Assembly: GCF_016591715.1 (NCBI RefSeq)
Contig: NZ_AP024109.1
Span: forward strand, 2,914,001 to 2,978,000
Length of the DNA: 64,000 nucleotides
Direction of reading: 5' to 3'
DNA from: Mesorhizobium sp. J8
GTDB taxonomy: Bacteria > Pseudomonadota > Alphaproteobacteria > Rhizobiales > Rhizobiaceae
Positions 26,716-37,366 of this stretch are shown here, in pieces. Positions within the stretch are counted from its first letter, which is position 1, and every line of letters begins with the position of its first letter. The position numbers and the translations under genes are program-made. A model generated the notes under the pieces. That model was not told where the DNA came from, did no database searches, and saw only the letters and a list, made by a program, of their open reading frames with translations.

Positions 26716-27600
26716 TTGTCCGCGCGTTCCGAGCGAAATCTCGAGGGCGGGGGCAAGTAGCCGCAGCACCGCTTCGCGCTTTTTCGCCTTCAACGACGGG
26801 TCGCCGTCGAGGCCGACTTCGTGAAGCCAGCTTCCCCGCCATTCGCAATAGGCCTTTCTCAGCTCAATCCCCGGCAAGGCGGCGAATGCGGTTATCGGCC
26901 GTTGCGGCACCGTGTTCGGGTCCACGTCCTGGTAGAGCACCTCCCAATTGGCTCCGCCCGTGTCGAGGCCGGCGAACCAGTCGAGCCCGAAATCGAGAGG
27001 CTCGCGGCTGACGGCGTCGAATCGAAAGAAACAAAAGCCGGCCCACAAATACCATCGCGCGCCCGCCCAGCGCAGATCGCCGTAAAAAGCCGTGGTTTCA
27101 AGAGGTTCGAAGGGGTCGCATGGCTGCGTCGGGAAAAGATCCTGGTCCAGGAATCCGAACGCGGCCGGTGCTGCAGGCTTGAGCACATTGTGCCACATCC
27201 AGTTGAGGGATGCGCCGTGCGACCGGCTCGGGTTTTTCACAGTCCATGGATTGGCCGGAAGCCTGACATAGGCGGCGCCACGATCCGCGCAAACCCGTCT
27301 GTTCTCATCCGCGGAAACATCGCTGACACTGTTGTCGGCGACGATGTGGACATCGTGGCGAACAAGACCTCCCGTCAGCCGCAATTGCAGATCGAGGCAC
27401 TGGGCGTCGCCGAAGGCTACCGTCAGCAGGACATGGCGGCCCCGGGCGGCGGCACGAATATCCCGGATGTCGCCATGCCTGACCGGCTGGCGCAGAAAGC
27501 TCCGGTCGATTCTGCGGTAACGGGCAGTCTTGATGGCATGCAGCGGCGGCTGCAGCCTCAGCCATTGCCGCCAGTCGTATTCGCGCAGGGCCTTTGGCAC
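26707..27600 (-). CDS. Glycosyltransferase-like protein, N-terminus uncertain
   Basis: A 297-residue protein as read from GTG 27600. LDQDLFPTQPCDPFEPL looks like a GT-A D-x-D region, and DNSVSDVSADENRRVCADRG suggests an acceptor-recognition segment; the fold call is tentative. GTG 27600 has no ribosome binding site. The same frame continues upstream with a coding-like WLPGRFQPNAAVIV. An ATG at 27662 with GGAG seven bases before it is out of frame by one base. A frameshift in the first 10 codons is therefore possible. It lies in the glycosyltransferase cluster. Confidence 0.62.
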   Translation of the reverse strand: MPKALREYDWRQWLRLQPPLHAIKTARYRRIDRSFLRQPVRHGDIRDIRAAARGRHVLLTVAFGDAQCLDLQLRLTGGLVRHDVHIVADNSVSDVSADENRRVCADRGAAYVRLPANPWTVKNPSRSHGASLNWMWHNVLKPAAPAAFGFLDQDLFPTQPCDPFEPLETTAFYGDLRWAGARWYLWAGFCFFRFDAVSREPLDFGLDWFAGLDTGGANWEVLYQDVDPNTVPQRPITAFAALPGIELRKAYCEWRGSWLHEVGLDGDPSLKAKKREAVLRLLAPALEISLGTRGQGN

Positions 27601-27874
27601 GATTACCGCGGCGTTCGGTTGGAACCGGCCCGGCAGCCACGATTGAACCGTGGAATTTTCATGAGCACACTCCGGTAGGGTTTCTTTGGGGAAAAAAGCT
27701 TGAACGCGAAAGCATTCAAGTCTCTTGATAACCGGCTATATACAGCATATTCGTCTTTTCAACACGACCGACATTTGAGCGCCCGCTGTGTTTGTTTGAA
27801 TGGGGAAGTCTGGGGCGCACCCGGAGTCTCTCTCCGTCAATCTTGGGGGGTGGGGCGGCGCTCCGGAAAATGTG

Positions 27875-28990
27875 ATGAGAATCTGCTGTGCAATCTCTGC
27901 CCTGTTTATGAACGGGGGCCTTCAGAGGGATTGTCTGAATATCAGCGACCGACTGATCGCGCGCGGCCATAATGTGACGATCCTGACGACTCGCCAGGTC
28001 GGTCATGTCGAGAGTTTGGCGACGATAAAAGTCCATCCGGCACGGGTCCTCTCCAACCCCGGTACGGAATATACGCTCGGAAGGACCGTGCTGGCGGCCA
28101 GACGCGACTTCGACTGTGTGGTCGGCTTCAACAAGATGGCCGGCCTGGACATCTACTACGCTGGCGACCCTCCTTATTTTGCCTCGAAACTCGGATGGTG
28201 GCGACCGTTTTCGCCCCGATTCATGCGCCAGCAGAACCTCGAATCGATGATCTTTGCCCCCGGCAACGGCGTGCAGATCGTTGCGCTCAGCGAAAAGCAG
28301 GCAGCGCTTTACCGCGACTTCTGGCGGACCGAGGAATCCCGCATTCACGTCGTCGGGCCGACGCTCGATCCGAGACGCCGCAGACCGGAACTGCAGGCCG
28401 GCGACCGCAATGAGATCCGCGATCGCTTTGGGCTTCCTCGCGAAGCGGTCATTGCCTTGAGCATTGCCAACAAATTGAAGGTGAAAGGCCTCGATCGGGC
28501 GGTAAAGGCTCTTCAGCCGTTTCCGCAGATACATTGGCTGATCGCCGGTTTTCGAAAGGGCAGCGAGGAAGAAGCCCGGCTTCGCGGCCTGATCGCCAAA
28601 TCCGGGATGTCGGATCGGGTCACGTTGCTGGGCATCCAGGAAGACATCCCGGCGATCGTGGTTGCAAGCGATTTCATGCTGCACGCGGCGCGCCTCGAAA
28701 ATACCGGCACGGTCATCCTCGAGGCGCTCGCGAACGGCTTGCCGGTCATCGCCTCCGACGCCTGCGGATATGCAAAATATGTCGAAGCGAGCGGAGCGGG
28801 ACTGGTCGTGGCCAACCGCGATGATCCCGAAATCTGGCGGCAGGCGATCCAGAAAGCCGGCGACCCGGCGGTCCGCGCGCAATGGCACCAGGCGGCCCTT
28901 CGCTACGGAGCGTCAAACTCGCTTACCGGCGGACTGGAAGCGGCCTGCGATCTGATAGAGAGCTTGCGCCGCAACCGGCGTGTCGGCTAG
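27875..28990 (+). CDS. GT4-family glycosyltransferase (WaaG-like)
   Basis: A 371-residue GT-B enzyme. The N-terminus has NGGLQRDCLNISDRLIARGH and the middle has VVGFNKMAGLDIYYAGDPPY, resembling lipopolysaccharide core glucosyltransferases such as WaaG. The donor half has IANKLKVKGLDRAVKAL and ARLENTGTVILEALANGLPV with the E-x7-E motif. Start 27875 is chosen because upstream starts add non-family residues. It diverges from the other three glycosyltransferases and probably acts in the same surface-glycan pathway. Confidence 0.87.
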   Translation: MRICCAISALFMNGGLQRDCLNISDRLIARGHNVTILTTRQVGHVESLATIKVHPARVLSNPGTEYTLGRTVLAARRDFDCVVGFNKMAGLDIYYAGDPPYFASKLGWWRPFSPRFMRQQNLESMIFAPGNGVQIVALSEKQAALYRDFWRTEESRIHVVGPTLDPRRRRPELQAGDRNEIRDRFGLPREAVIALSIANKLKVKGLDRAVKALQPFPQIHWLIAGFRKGSEEEARLRGLIAKSGMSDRVTLLGIQEDIPAIVVASDFMLHAARLENTGTVILEALANGLPVIASDACGYAKYVEASGAGLVVANRDDPEIWRQAIQKAGDPAVRAQWHQAALRYGASNSLTGGLEAACDLIESLRRNRRVG

Positions 28991-29100
28991 CCGGCCTATC
29001 GGTCCGATGTTACGATTTTAAGTCAAATTTTACCGAACGCACGGCATGGCTTGAGCGTCGGCAGGTGGTGTTGCCGGCGCGTTTCGCGTAAGGGGTGACG

Positions 29101-29898
29101 ATGCGTATTGTCGGGAAGATTCCGCTGGCCATCGCCATGAGCCTGGTCACCGCGCCTGTCGCACAGGCGGGCGAAGGCAGCTGGATATCCGGTGATTGGT
29201 ATCTCACCCTCGGCGCCACGGCTCTCGTCGCGCCGAATTTCGAGGGCGGCAAGAAATACATGCTCAGCGCCCAGCCGATCATTTCGCTCGGCAAGGTCGG
29301 CTCCGAGGCGCGCTTCACCTCGCGCAACGACAACATCTCGCTGGCGTTGATCGATGATGGTTCCGTTCGCGCCGGCCTGACCGGAAAGTTCATATTCTCG
29401 CGCGAGAGCAAGGACGAGCTGAAAGGCCTCGATCCGGTGCGCTGGGGCGGCGAGGCGGGCGGCTTCTTCGAATTCTATCCGTTGGATTGGGTGAGGGCGC
29501 GGGCGGAGCTCAGGCACGGCATTCGAGCCCATAACGGTTTCGTCGCGGACATTGCCGCTGACGCCTTCTACGACATCACGCCGACGGTCCGCATTTCCGG
29601 CGGACCGCGCGTCTCCTTCGCCTCGTCCGACTATTTCGATGCCTATTACGGCGTCAACGCCAAGGAAGCGGCGGCTTCGGGCTTGAGCGAGTACCATCCC
29701 GGCGGCGGCGTGAAATCGACAGGCCTCGGCGGAGCGATCACCTGGAAGGTGACCGAGCCGATGACGGCAAGCGTCTTTACCGAATATTCGCGCCTGATGG
29801 GGCCGGCAGCCGATTCCAGCCTGGTCAAAGAACGGGGTGACCGCAACCAGTGGACCTTCGGCGTCTCGACCACTTACCGCTTCAATTTCACGATGTAG
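29101..29898 (+). CDS. MipA/OmpV-family outer-membrane protein
   Basis: A 265-residue protein with a signal peptide (residues 1-23, ending PVAQAGE) and beta-barrel strands throughout. WYLTLGATALVAPNFEGG, the strand YRFNFTM at the C-terminus and the terminal hydrophobic residue are typical of MipA/OmpV. In E. coli MipA scaffolds murein synthesis; the role here is unknown. Start 29101 follows AAGGGGTG. It lies 110 bp after the GT4 gene. Confidence 0.88.
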   Translation: MRIVGKIPLAIAMSLVTAPVAQAGEGSWISGDWYLTLGATALVAPNFEGGKKYMLSAQPIISLGKVGSEARFTSRNDNISLALIDDGSVRAGLTGKFIFSRESKDELKGLDPVRWGGEAGGFFEFYPLDWVRARAELRHGIRAHNGFVADIAADAFYDITPTVRISGGPRVSFASSDYFDAYYGVNAKEAAASGLSEYHPGGGVKSTGLGGAITWKVTEPMTASVFTEYSRLMGPAADSSLVKERGDRNQWTFGVSTTYRFNFTM

Positions 29899-30098
29899 GT
29901 CGCGAAAGCGGCTTCACGCCTTGAAATCCGCGCTTTATTCCTGTCGCGCCATCCGCTAAAAGCCACGCCATGACGAGCTTTTCGCGCCTTTTCGCGATCG
30001 CGATACGAATTACGGGCCCGGTGTTCCGGGCGGCCTGAGCGCCGCTGGAGCCGCCGGGAGTTTTCGCGCGCGCCCCTCGCGTTTTTTCATGAACATCA

Positions 30099-30146
30099 AC
30101 GCATATCGCCCGAAGGTGGCTTCGGTTTTGGGAAAACGATATGCGT
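30099..30146. repeat. Hairpin of the AAAAGTG...CGGTTTT core family, copy D
   Basis: Perfect 10-bp arms ACGCATATCG (30099-30108) and CGATATGCGT (30137-30146) enclose CCCGAAGGTGGCTTCGGTTT followed by TGGGAAAA. The core is a looser match to copies A-C. It lies in the 305-bp gap before ileS, which otherwise shows no gene. It could be in the ileS leader. Confidence 0.6.
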
Positions 30147-30203
30147 CGAAGCAAGACTTGAACGCCCGGCTTTTGTCGTCGGGTACCTTGAGATGGCAGA
30201 TCA

Positions 30204-33182
30204 ATGACCGACACCCCAATGACAGAAACTGCTGAGACGATCGACTATTCCAAAACGCTTTATTTGCCGCAGACGGATTTTCCGATGCGCGCTGGCTTGC
30301 CCGAGAAGGAGCCCGGCCTGGTCAAGCGCTGGCAGGACATGGACCTTTACAAAAAGCTGCGCGAGGAGGCTGCCGGCCGCGAGAAATTCGTGCTGCATGA
30401 CGGCCCGCCCTACGCCAACGGCAACATCCATATCGGCCATGCTCTGAACAAGATCCTCAAGGACGTCATCAACCGCTCCTTCCAGATGCGCGGCTACGAC
30501 GCCAACTACGTGCCGGGCTGGGACTGCCACGGCCTGCCGATCGAATGGAAGATCGAGGAGCAGTATCGCGCCAAGGGCAAGAACAAGGACGAAGTGCCGG
30601 TCAACGAGTTCCGCAGAGAATGCCGCGACTTCGCCGCCAACTGGATCAAGGTGCAGGGCTCGGAATTCCAACGCCTCGGCGTCATCGGCGATTTCGACAA
30701 TCCCTACACGACCATGGCTTACCATGCCGAATCGCGCATCGCCGGCGAGCTGCTGAAATTCGCGATGTCCGGCCAGCTCTACCGCGGCTCGAAGCCGGTG
30801 ATGTGGAGCGTTGTCGAGCGCACCGCGCTCGCCGAGGCCGAGGTCGAGTATCAGGATTATGAGAGCGACACGATCTGGGTGAAGTTCCCGGTCGCGAGCC
30901 TTGCCCAGCCGGTCGCCGGCACCGCGCCGGCGCTGGATGGGGCCGCGCTCGATCTGGTCGAAGCGCATGTCGTCATCTGGACGACCACACCCTGGACCAT
31001 CCCCGGTAACCGCGCCGTGAGCTATTCGCCGCGCATCGCCTATGGCCTCTATGAGGTGACGGCGGCCGAGAACGCCTTCGGTCCGCAGCCCGGCGAGAAG
31101 CTGATCTTCGCCGATGCTTTGGCCGAGGAATGTGCCGCCAAGGCCAAGGTCACCTTGAACAGGCTTCACAGCGTATCGGCAGAACAGCTTGGGAAGCTTA
31201 CGCTTTCGCATCCTTTCAAGGGCCTCGGCGGCGGCTATGAGTTCCCGGTGCCGATGGTTGCCGGCGAGCATGTCACCGACGATGCCGGTACCGGCTTCGT
31301 GCACACCGCGCCCGGCCATGGCCGCGAGGACTTCGATGCCTGGATGGAAGCGGCCGCTGACCTCCGGGCACGCGGCGTCGACACCACGATTCCCTTCACC
31401 GTCGACGATGCCGGCTTCTTCACCAAGGACGCGCCGGGCTTCGGCCCGGGACGCGAGGGCGGGCCGGCGCGCGTCATCGACGACAACGGCAAGAAGGGCA
31501 ACGCTAATCAGGCGGTCATAGACGAACTGATCAAGCGCAACGCGCTCTTCGCGCGCGGCCGGCTGAAGCACAGCTATCCGCATTCCTGGCGCTCGAAGAA
31601 GCCGGTCATCTTCCGCAACACGCCACAGTGGTTCGTCTATATGGACAAGGACCTCGGCGACGGCACGACGCTGCGCAGCCGCGCGCTGAAAGCGATCGAC
31701 GACACCCGTTTCGTGCCGGCGGCCGGCCAGAACCGTATCCGCGCCATGATCGAGGAGCGTCCCGATTGGGTGCTGTCGCGCCAGCGCGCCTGGGGCGTGC
31801 CGATCGCCGTCTTCGCCGACGAGAACGGCAACATCCTGAAGGACGAGGCCGTCAACCAGCGCATCATGGACGCTTTCGAGAAGGAGGGTGCGGACGCCTG
31901 GTTCGCCGAGGGCGCCAAGGAACGCTTCCTCGGCAACCACGATGCCTCGAAATGGCACCAGGTGATGGACATCCTGGACGTCTGGTTCGATTCCGGCTCG
32001 ACACATGTCTTCACGCTGGAAGACCGTCCGGACCTCAAATGGCCGGCCGACGTCTATCTCGAAGGCTCGGACCAGCATCGCGGCTGGTTCCATTCCTCGC
32101 TGCTCGAAAGCTGCGGTACCAGGGGCAGGGCGCCTTACGACACGGTCATCACCCATGGCTTCACCATGGACGAGGAAGGCCGCAAGATGTCCAAGTCGCT
32201 CGGCAACACCGTCGTGCCGCAGGACGTCATCAAGCAGTCCGGGGCCGATATCCTGCGGCTCTGGGTGGTGACGACCGATTATTGGGAAGACCAGCGGCTC
32301 GGCAAGAACGTGCTGCAGACCAATATCGACGCCTACCGCAAGCTCAGGAACACCATCCGCTGGATGCTGGGCACGCTTGCCCATGACGACGGCCAGGATG
32401 TGCCGGTCGAGGTCATGCCGGAGCTGGAGCGGCTGATGCTGCACCGGCTATCCGAGTTGGACGAAGTGGTGCGCCAGGGCTACGACGCGTTCGAGTTCAA
32501 GCGCATCACCCGTGCGCTGCTCGACTTCATGGTCGTGGAGCTTTCGGCCTTCTATTTCGACATCCGCAAGGACGCGCTTTACTGCGACGGACCGTCGAGC
32601 CTGCGCCGCAGGGCGGCCGTGCAGGTGGTGCGCCACCTCTTCGAATGCCTGGTGAAGTGGCTTGCGCCGATGCTGCCCTTCACCACCGAGGAAGCCTGGC
32701 TCGACCGCCATCCGGAAGCCGTCTCGGTGCATCTCGATCAGTTCCCGGCGATCCCGCGGAACTGGCGCGACGAGGCGCTGGCCGAGAAATGGCGCAAGGT
32801 GAGACAGGTGCGCCGCGTCGTCACCGGCGCGCTGGAGATCGCGCGCGCCGAGAAGCTGATCGGCTCTTCGCTCGAGGCCGTGCCGGTGGTCACCATCGAG
32901 GACGCCGCGCTGGAGGCGGCGATTGCCGATGTCGACATGGCGGAGATGGCGATCACCAGCGACCTCGTCATCAGCCGCGGCAAGACGCCGGAAGGCGCCT
33001 TCACGCTCGACGACGTTAAGGGCGTGGCGGTGGTGGTGGAGAAAGCCGAGGATCGCGGTCTGGTCAAATGCGCGCGCTCCTGGCGCTACACCGCGGATGT
33101 CGGCCAGGATCCGGAATTCCCGGATGTCTCGGCTCGCGACGCTGCCGTGCTGCACGAGTTGAAGGCGCTTGGCCGTTTATAG
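30204..33182 (+). CDS. ileS: Isoleucyl-tRNA synthetase
   Basis: A 992-residue class I aminoacyl-tRNA synthetase that charges tRNA-Ile. HIGH is at residues 76-79 ([12 protein letters not shown]), KMSKS at 661-665 ([10 protein letters not shown]). The editing domain has [16 protein letters not shown] and [19 protein letters not shown]; the anticodon region follows. It is full length for alphaproteobacterial IleS. The start is 30204, with 30219 an in-frame alternative. No ribosomal protein or lspA neighbour is visible. Confidence 0.98.
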   Translation: MTDTPMTETAETIDYSKTLYLPQTDFPMRAGLPEKEPGLVKRWQDMDLYKKLREEAAGREKFVLHDGPPYANGNIHIGHALNKILKDVINRSFQMRGYDANYVPGWDCHGLPIEWKIEEQYRAKGKNKDEVPVNEFRRECRDFAANWIKVQGSEFQRLGVIGDFDNPYTTMAYHAESRIAGELLKFAMSGQLYRGSKPVMWSVVERTALAEAEVEYQDYESDTIWVKFPVASLAQPVAGTAPALDGAALDLVEAHVVIWTTTPWTIPGNRAVSYSPRIAYGLYEVTAAENAFGPQPGEKLIFADALAEECAAKAKVTLNRLHSVSAEQLGKLTLSHPFKGLGGGYEFPVPMVAGEHVTDDAGTGFVHTAPGHGREDFDAWMEAAADLRARGVDTTIPFTVDDAGFFTKDAPGFGPGREGGPARVIDDNGKKGNANQAVIDELIKRNALFARGRLKHSYPHSWRSKKPVIFRNTPQWFVYMDKDLGDGTTLRSRALKAIDDTRFVPAAGQNRIRAMIEERPDWVLSRQRAWGVPIAVFADENGNILKDEAVNQRIMDAFEKEGADAWFAEGAKERFLGNHDASKWHQVMDILDVWFDSGSTHVFTLEDRPDLKWPADVYLEGSDQHRGWFHSSLLESCGTRGRAPYDTVITHGFTMDEEGRKMSKSLGNTVVPQDVIKQSGADILRLWVVTTDYWEDQRLGKNVLQTNIDAYRKLRNTIRWMLGTLAHDDGQDVPVEVMPELERLMLHRLSELDEVVRQGYDAFEFKRITRALLDFMVVELSAFYFDIRKDALYCDGPSSLRRRAAVQVVRHLFECLVKWLAPMLPFTTEEAWLDRHPEAVSVHLDQFPAIPRNWRDEALAEKWRKVRQVRRVVTGALEIARAEKLIGSSLEAVPVVTIEDAALEAAIADVDMAEMAITSDLVISRGKTPEGAFTLDDVKGVAVVVEKAEDRGLVKCARSWRYTADVGQDPEFPDVSARDAAVLHELKALGRL

Positions 33183-33202
33183 CCGGTGCATAAATGCCAC
33201 GC

Positions 33203-33223
33203 CGGGCGGGGCGAATCCGCCCG
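33203..33223 (+). terminator. GC-rich hairpin after ileS
   Basis: CGGGCGG (33203-33209) pairs with CCGCCCG (33217-33223) around a 7-nt loop, 20 bp after the ileS stop codon. It is followed by TGCGTTGCCCTT rather than a run of T, so intrinsic termination would be weak. Confidence 0.45.
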
Positions 33224-33371
33224 TGCGTTGCCCTTAACAAGCGGTTGAGGTAAACACGCGACACTCCGGCAGACAAATTGTCGCCGGATTTCCATCGCAA
33301 ATGCGGGGAAGATGGGGACCGTGCCGTTGGCCGGTGGCGACCGAAAGGCTGTTAGAGTGGGATTTTTTAGC

Positions 33372-34084
<713 letters not shown>

Positions 34085-34118
34085 CCTGCTGCTCACTACT
34101 CACTACTAACCACTCACT

Positions 34119-34580
34119 TCACCATTCACCGCCATTCCGTTTCTCGCGGAAGAAATCTTTGAGCATGAGGGCTGCGTCTCTCTCGCCGAGCCCCGGATAG
34201 ATTTCCGGCGTGTGGTGGCAGGTGGGTGAAGCGAAGAAGCGCACGCCATTGATCACCGCCCCGCCTTTCTCGTCGGCGGCGCCGAAATAGAGCCTCCGCA
34301 GCCGGGCGAAGGAGATCGCGCCGGCGCACATCGCGCAGGGCTCCAGCGTCACATAGAGGTCGTAGCCCGTCAGCCGCTCGCTGGCGAGCTTCCGGCAGGC
34401 CTCGCGGATCGCCAGCATCTCGGCATGCGCGGTCGGGTCCGAGAGTTCACGCGTGCGGTTGCCGGCTTTCGCGACCAGGGTGCTGCCATTGGCGACGACC
34501 GCGCCGACCGGCACTTCGCCGCGGCCGGCGGCCGCCTCGGCCTCTTCAAGTGCCAAGGCCATGAAATCCGGCCGTTTCAA
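34119..34580 (-). CDS. tadA: tRNA adenosine(34) deaminase TadA
   Basis: A 153-residue zinc deaminase that converts adenosine 34 to inosine in tRNA-Arg(ACG). The active site has His52-Ala-Glu54 (AHAEMLAI) and Cys82/Cys85 (PCAMC); GGAVINGVRFF and CHHTPEIYPGLGE fit the tRNA-binding end. The start is taken as TTG 34580 (MKRPDFMALAL), which matches the N-terminal length of rhizobial TadA; GTG 34610 is an alternative. It diverges from the pseudouridine synthase gene. Confidence 0.92.
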   Translation of the reverse strand: MKRPDFMALALEEAEAAAGRGEVPVGAVVANGSTLVAKAGNRTRELSDPTAHAEMLAIREACRKLASERLTGYDLYVTLEPCAMCAGAISFARLRRLYFGAADEKGGAVINGVRFFASPTCHHTPEIYPGLGERDAALMLKDFFREKRNGGEW

Positions 34581-34645
34581 GGGGTTTCCATTCCGATTAC
34601 TTCTCGCCACCCGAGAGTGATCCTGTTATCTAGCGCGAGACCCTG

Positions 34646-34663
34646 AAAACCGGAATCGGTTTT
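34646..34663. other. Perfect 7-bp hairpin between tadA and the pseudouridine synthase
   Basis: AAAACCG (34646-34652), GAAT and CGGTTTT (34657-34663) make a short perfect hairpin in the divergent promoter region. The arms resemble the core of the rhizobial hairpin family seen elsewhere in the window, and may be a degraded copy. Confidence 0.4.
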
Positions 34664-34760
34664 TGCAGCGCCGCTGGATGCGCAAATCAAGAATGACACT
34701 GCCTGCGTTGGCCGCCTGCGAGGGCGCGCGGTGCCGTAGCAGGCGAAGACGAGCAAAGTA

Positions 34761-36677
34761 ATGGACGACGACAAGAAATCTCCACGCGGGCCGCGCAAGG
34801 GCGGCTCGAAACCGGCCGGCCAGCGCGGCGGCAAGCCCGGCGCCAAGAAGCCGTTCGTCAACCGTGAGCGGCCCATGGCCGCCGAAGGCGGGCGCGACTT
34901 CAAGCGCTACAAGCCGCGTGAGACGGGCGAGGGAGCGGAGCGAAGCGAACGGCCCTTCCGCAAAGGCCCGCGTCCGGAAGGCAAGCCGTACACGCCGCGC
35001 GGCGAGCGGCCGATGGCCGCCGACGGCGAGCGCCGCGATTTCAAGCGCAGCTACAAGCCGCGCGAACTGAGTGAAGGCGGGGAGCGCGGCGGACGACCCT
35101 TCCGCAAAGGTCCGCCGCGCGACGGCGCGCCTTTCGACAAGCGTGAGGGCCGCAAGCCTTATGCGCCGCGCGGCGACCGGCCGATGGCTGCCGAGGGCGA
35201 GCGAGGCGAACGACGCTTCGACCGCCCCAAGCGCGCGTTCGACGATCGTCCCAAACGTGATTTCGCCGAGCGGCCGAAACGAGATTTCGGCGATCGTGCA
35301 CACGGAGTTGGCGGAAAAGCCGAAAGCGGCTTCAAGCCGCGGCCGCGCCCCTCGGAAGCCGCGCCGGAGAGCGGCGAGCGCATCGCCAAACGGCTGGCGC
35401 GCGCCGGCATCGCCTCGCGCCGCGACGCCGAGGAACTGATCGCGGCCGGCCGCGTCAAGGTCAACGGCAAGGTGCTGGACTCGCCCGCCTTCAATGTCGG
35501 CGTCAACGACGTCATCCATCTCGACGGCACCGAGATCCCGCCGATCGAGCGCACGCGCCTCTTCCTGTTCCACAAGCCGGCGGGCGTCGTCACCACCAAC
35601 CGCGATCCGGAAGGCCGCAAGACCGTCTTTGATGTGCTGCCGTCCGATCTGCCGCGGCTGATGACGATCGGCCGGCTCGATATCAACACCGAGGGCCTGC
35701 TTCTGCTGACCAATGACGGCGGCCTGTCGCGTGTGCTCGAATTGCCGGCCACCGGCTGGTTGCGGCGCTACCGCGTGCGCGTCCACGGCAAGGTCGAGGA
35801 GAGCGCGCTCGCCGGCCTGCGCGACGGCATCGCCGTCGACGGCGTCTTCTACGGCTCGATCGAAGCCTCGCTCGACCGCGAGCAGGGCACCAATGCTTGG
35901 CTGACGCTGGGTTTGCGCGAGGGCAAGAACCGCGAGGTGAAGAACATCCTCGGCGCGCTTGGCCTCGAGGTGACGCGGCTGATCCGCATATCCTACGGGC
36001 CGTTCCAGCTTGAGGATCTACCGGAGGGCCATGTGCTGGAGATCAAGGGCCGCGTGCTTCGTGAACAACTCGGCGAGCGGCTGATCGAGGAATCCGGCGC
36101 CAATTTCGATGCCGAGATCCAGAAGCCGTTCTCCAACAAGCCGGTCCGCGGCGGCGGGCCACGCCGCGAAGAGGCCGAGCGGCCGAAATTCACCCGCGAC
36201 GGCGACCGCCTGCCGATCGGCGAGGGCGGGCTGATCAAAGCGCGCAAGCGCCGCGAAGGCAGCCGCGACGAGGCGCTGAGCAAGCTTTCGACGAAGCCCG
36301 AGCGGACGTTTGGCGAGCGCGGCCTGAAGTCCGATCGCGGCGGTTTCCACGACAAGCCTCGCGGCGGCTTTGGCGACAAGCCCCGCTTCGGCGGCAAGAA
36401 ATCCGAACGCGAGCAGCGGCTGATCGAACCGCCGGGCCAGCGCAAGGCCAATGTCTGGATGGCGCCGGGCGCCCGGCCAATCGGCAAGGGCAGGGCGGCG
36501 GCTGACGCCGCTAGGGCCGCCGAGGCGAAGGCGCGCAAGGCGCCGTCCAAACCGGGCGGCAAGGGCAAGCCGGGCGCGAAGCCGTTCGGCAAGCCCCGCG
36601 GCGAGCGCCCTGAAGGCGATGGCGGCGACAGGCCGCGCGGTCCGAAGAGGGGCGGCGATGCGGATCGTCGGCGGTGA
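34761..36677 (+). CDS. RluB-like 23S rRNA pseudouridine synthase with long basic tails
   Basis: A 638-residue protein. Residues 1-200 are Arg/Gly/Lys/Pro-rich with recurring GERPMAADGE blocks. Next come an S4 RNA-binding domain (ERIAKRLARAGIASRRDAEE, about 200-245) and an RsuA/RluB/RluE catalytic domain with the nucleophile Asp307 in GRLDINTEGLLLLTND. Another basic, glycine-rich tail runs from about 450 to the end. The core is normal; the tails roughly double the usual size. It likely makes pseudouridine in 23S rRNA. The rsmD start overlaps its end. Confidence 0.9.
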   Translation: MDDDKKSPRGPRKGGSKPAGQRGGKPGAKKPFVNRERPMAAEGGRDFKRYKPRETGEGAERSERPFRKGPRPEGKPYTPRGERPMAADGERRDFKRSYKPRELSEGGERGGRPFRKGPPRDGAPFDKREGRKPYAPRGDRPMAAEGERGERRFDRPKRAFDDRPKRDFAERPKRDFGDRAHGVGGKAESGFKPRPRPSEAAPESGERIAKRLARAGIASRRDAEELIAAGRVKVNGKVLDSPAFNVGVNDVIHLDGTEIPPIERTRLFLFHKPAGVVTTNRDPEGRKTVFDVLPSDLPRLMTIGRLDINTEGLLLLTNDGGLSRVLELPATGWLRRYRVRVHGKVEESALAGLRDGIAVDGVFYGSIEASLDREQGTNAWLTLGLREGKNREVKNILGALGLEVTRLIRISYGPFQLEDLPEGHVLEIKGRVLREQLGERLIEESGANFDAEIQKPFSNKPVRGGGPRREEAERPKFTRDGDRLPIGEGGLIKARKRREGSRDEALSKLSTKPERTFGERGLKSDRGGFHDKPRGGFGDKPRFGGKKSEREQRLIEPPGQRKANVWMAPGARPIGKGRAAADAARAAEAKARKAPSKPGGKGKPGAKPFGKPRGERPEGDGGDRPRGPKRGGDADRRR

Positions 36678-37212
36678 GTTCCGCGGGCGTCCGCTGGCGA
36701 CGCCGAAAAGCAATGCCATCCGCCCGACGACCGACCGCACCCGCGAGGCGGTGTTCAATGTCCTGGCGCATCGCTACGCGGAAAAACTCGAAGGCGGCCG
36801 TGTGCTCGACCTCTTCGCCGGCACTGGCGCGCTCGGGCTTGAGGCGCTGTCGCGCGACGCGTCCTACTGCGTCTTCATCGAGGAATCGACCGAGGGGCGA
36901 GGCCTGATCCGCGAGAATGTCGAGGCCTATGGCCTCACCGGTCGCACCAAGATCTTCCGCCGCGACGCCACGCATCTCGGCGAAGCGGGCACCATCTCGC
37001 CCTTCGGACTGGTCTTTGCCGATCCGCCCTACGGCAAGGGGCTCGGCGAGCGCGCGCTGCGCTCGGCTAAGGCCGGCGGCTGGCTTCTGCCCGGCGCGCT
37101 CTGCGTCGTCGAGGAGGCTGCCTCGGCGCCGTTCGAGCCGGGCGTCGGTTTTTCGGTGATCGACGAGCGCAATTACGGCGAAACGGTCATTCGCTTCATC
37201 GAGGCCAACTAG
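36658..37212 (+). CDS. rsmD: 16S rRNA (guanine966-N2)-methyltransferase RsmD
   Basis: A 184-residue enzyme that methylates G966 of 16S rRNA. MRIVGGEFRGRPLATP and IRPTTDRTREAVFNVL are the family's N-terminus. VLDLFAGTGALGLEALSR binds SAM, and FADPPYGKG is the catalytic D-P-P-Y. Start 36658 has GAGGGG nearby and overlaps the preceding gene by 20 bp, so the two rRNA-modifying enzymes are coupled. Confidence 0.95.
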   Translation: MRIVGGEFRGRPLATPKSNAIRPTTDRTREAVFNVLAHRYAEKLEGGRVLDLFAGTGALGLEALSRDASYCVFIEESTEGRGLIRENVEAYGLTGRTKIFRRDATHLGEAGTISPFGLVFADPPYGKGLGERALRSAKAGGWLLPGALCVVEEAASAPFEPGVGFSVIDERNYGETVIRFIEAN

Positions 37213-37229
37213 GTTGCCCTAGTGGAGAT

Positions 37230-37280
37230 GGAGCATGATGTGGTGGGAAAACCGCTTCACACTTTTCGGCATCATGCTCC
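37230..37280. repeat. Hairpin of the AAAAGTG...CGGTTTT core family, copy C
   Basis: Perfect 11-bp arms GGAGCATGATG (37230-37240) and CATCATGCTCC (37270-37280) enclose a core with GGGAAAACCGCTTCACACTT. The core is the reverse complement of that at 14339-14385. It sits between rsmD and the M16 peptidase genes. Confidence 0.7.
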
Positions 37281-37366
37281 GGCCCTGCCTCGAAAATGAC
37301 TCACAATTCACTTTGCCTCGTCGGCGAACCTTGCCTATCGTCGCGCAACCGGGACCGGAGACCTTG

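Noticed and set aside
27699..27720. CTTGAA/TTCAAG inverted repeat in the divergent glycosyltransferase promoter region
   Set aside because: Six-base arms with a 10-nt spacer are weak evidence, and no regulator gene is adjacent.
29899..30203. A T-box riboswitch in the ileS leader
   Set aside because: T-box leaders are not expected in this group, and the leader shows only a rhizobial hairpin with no T-box sequence.
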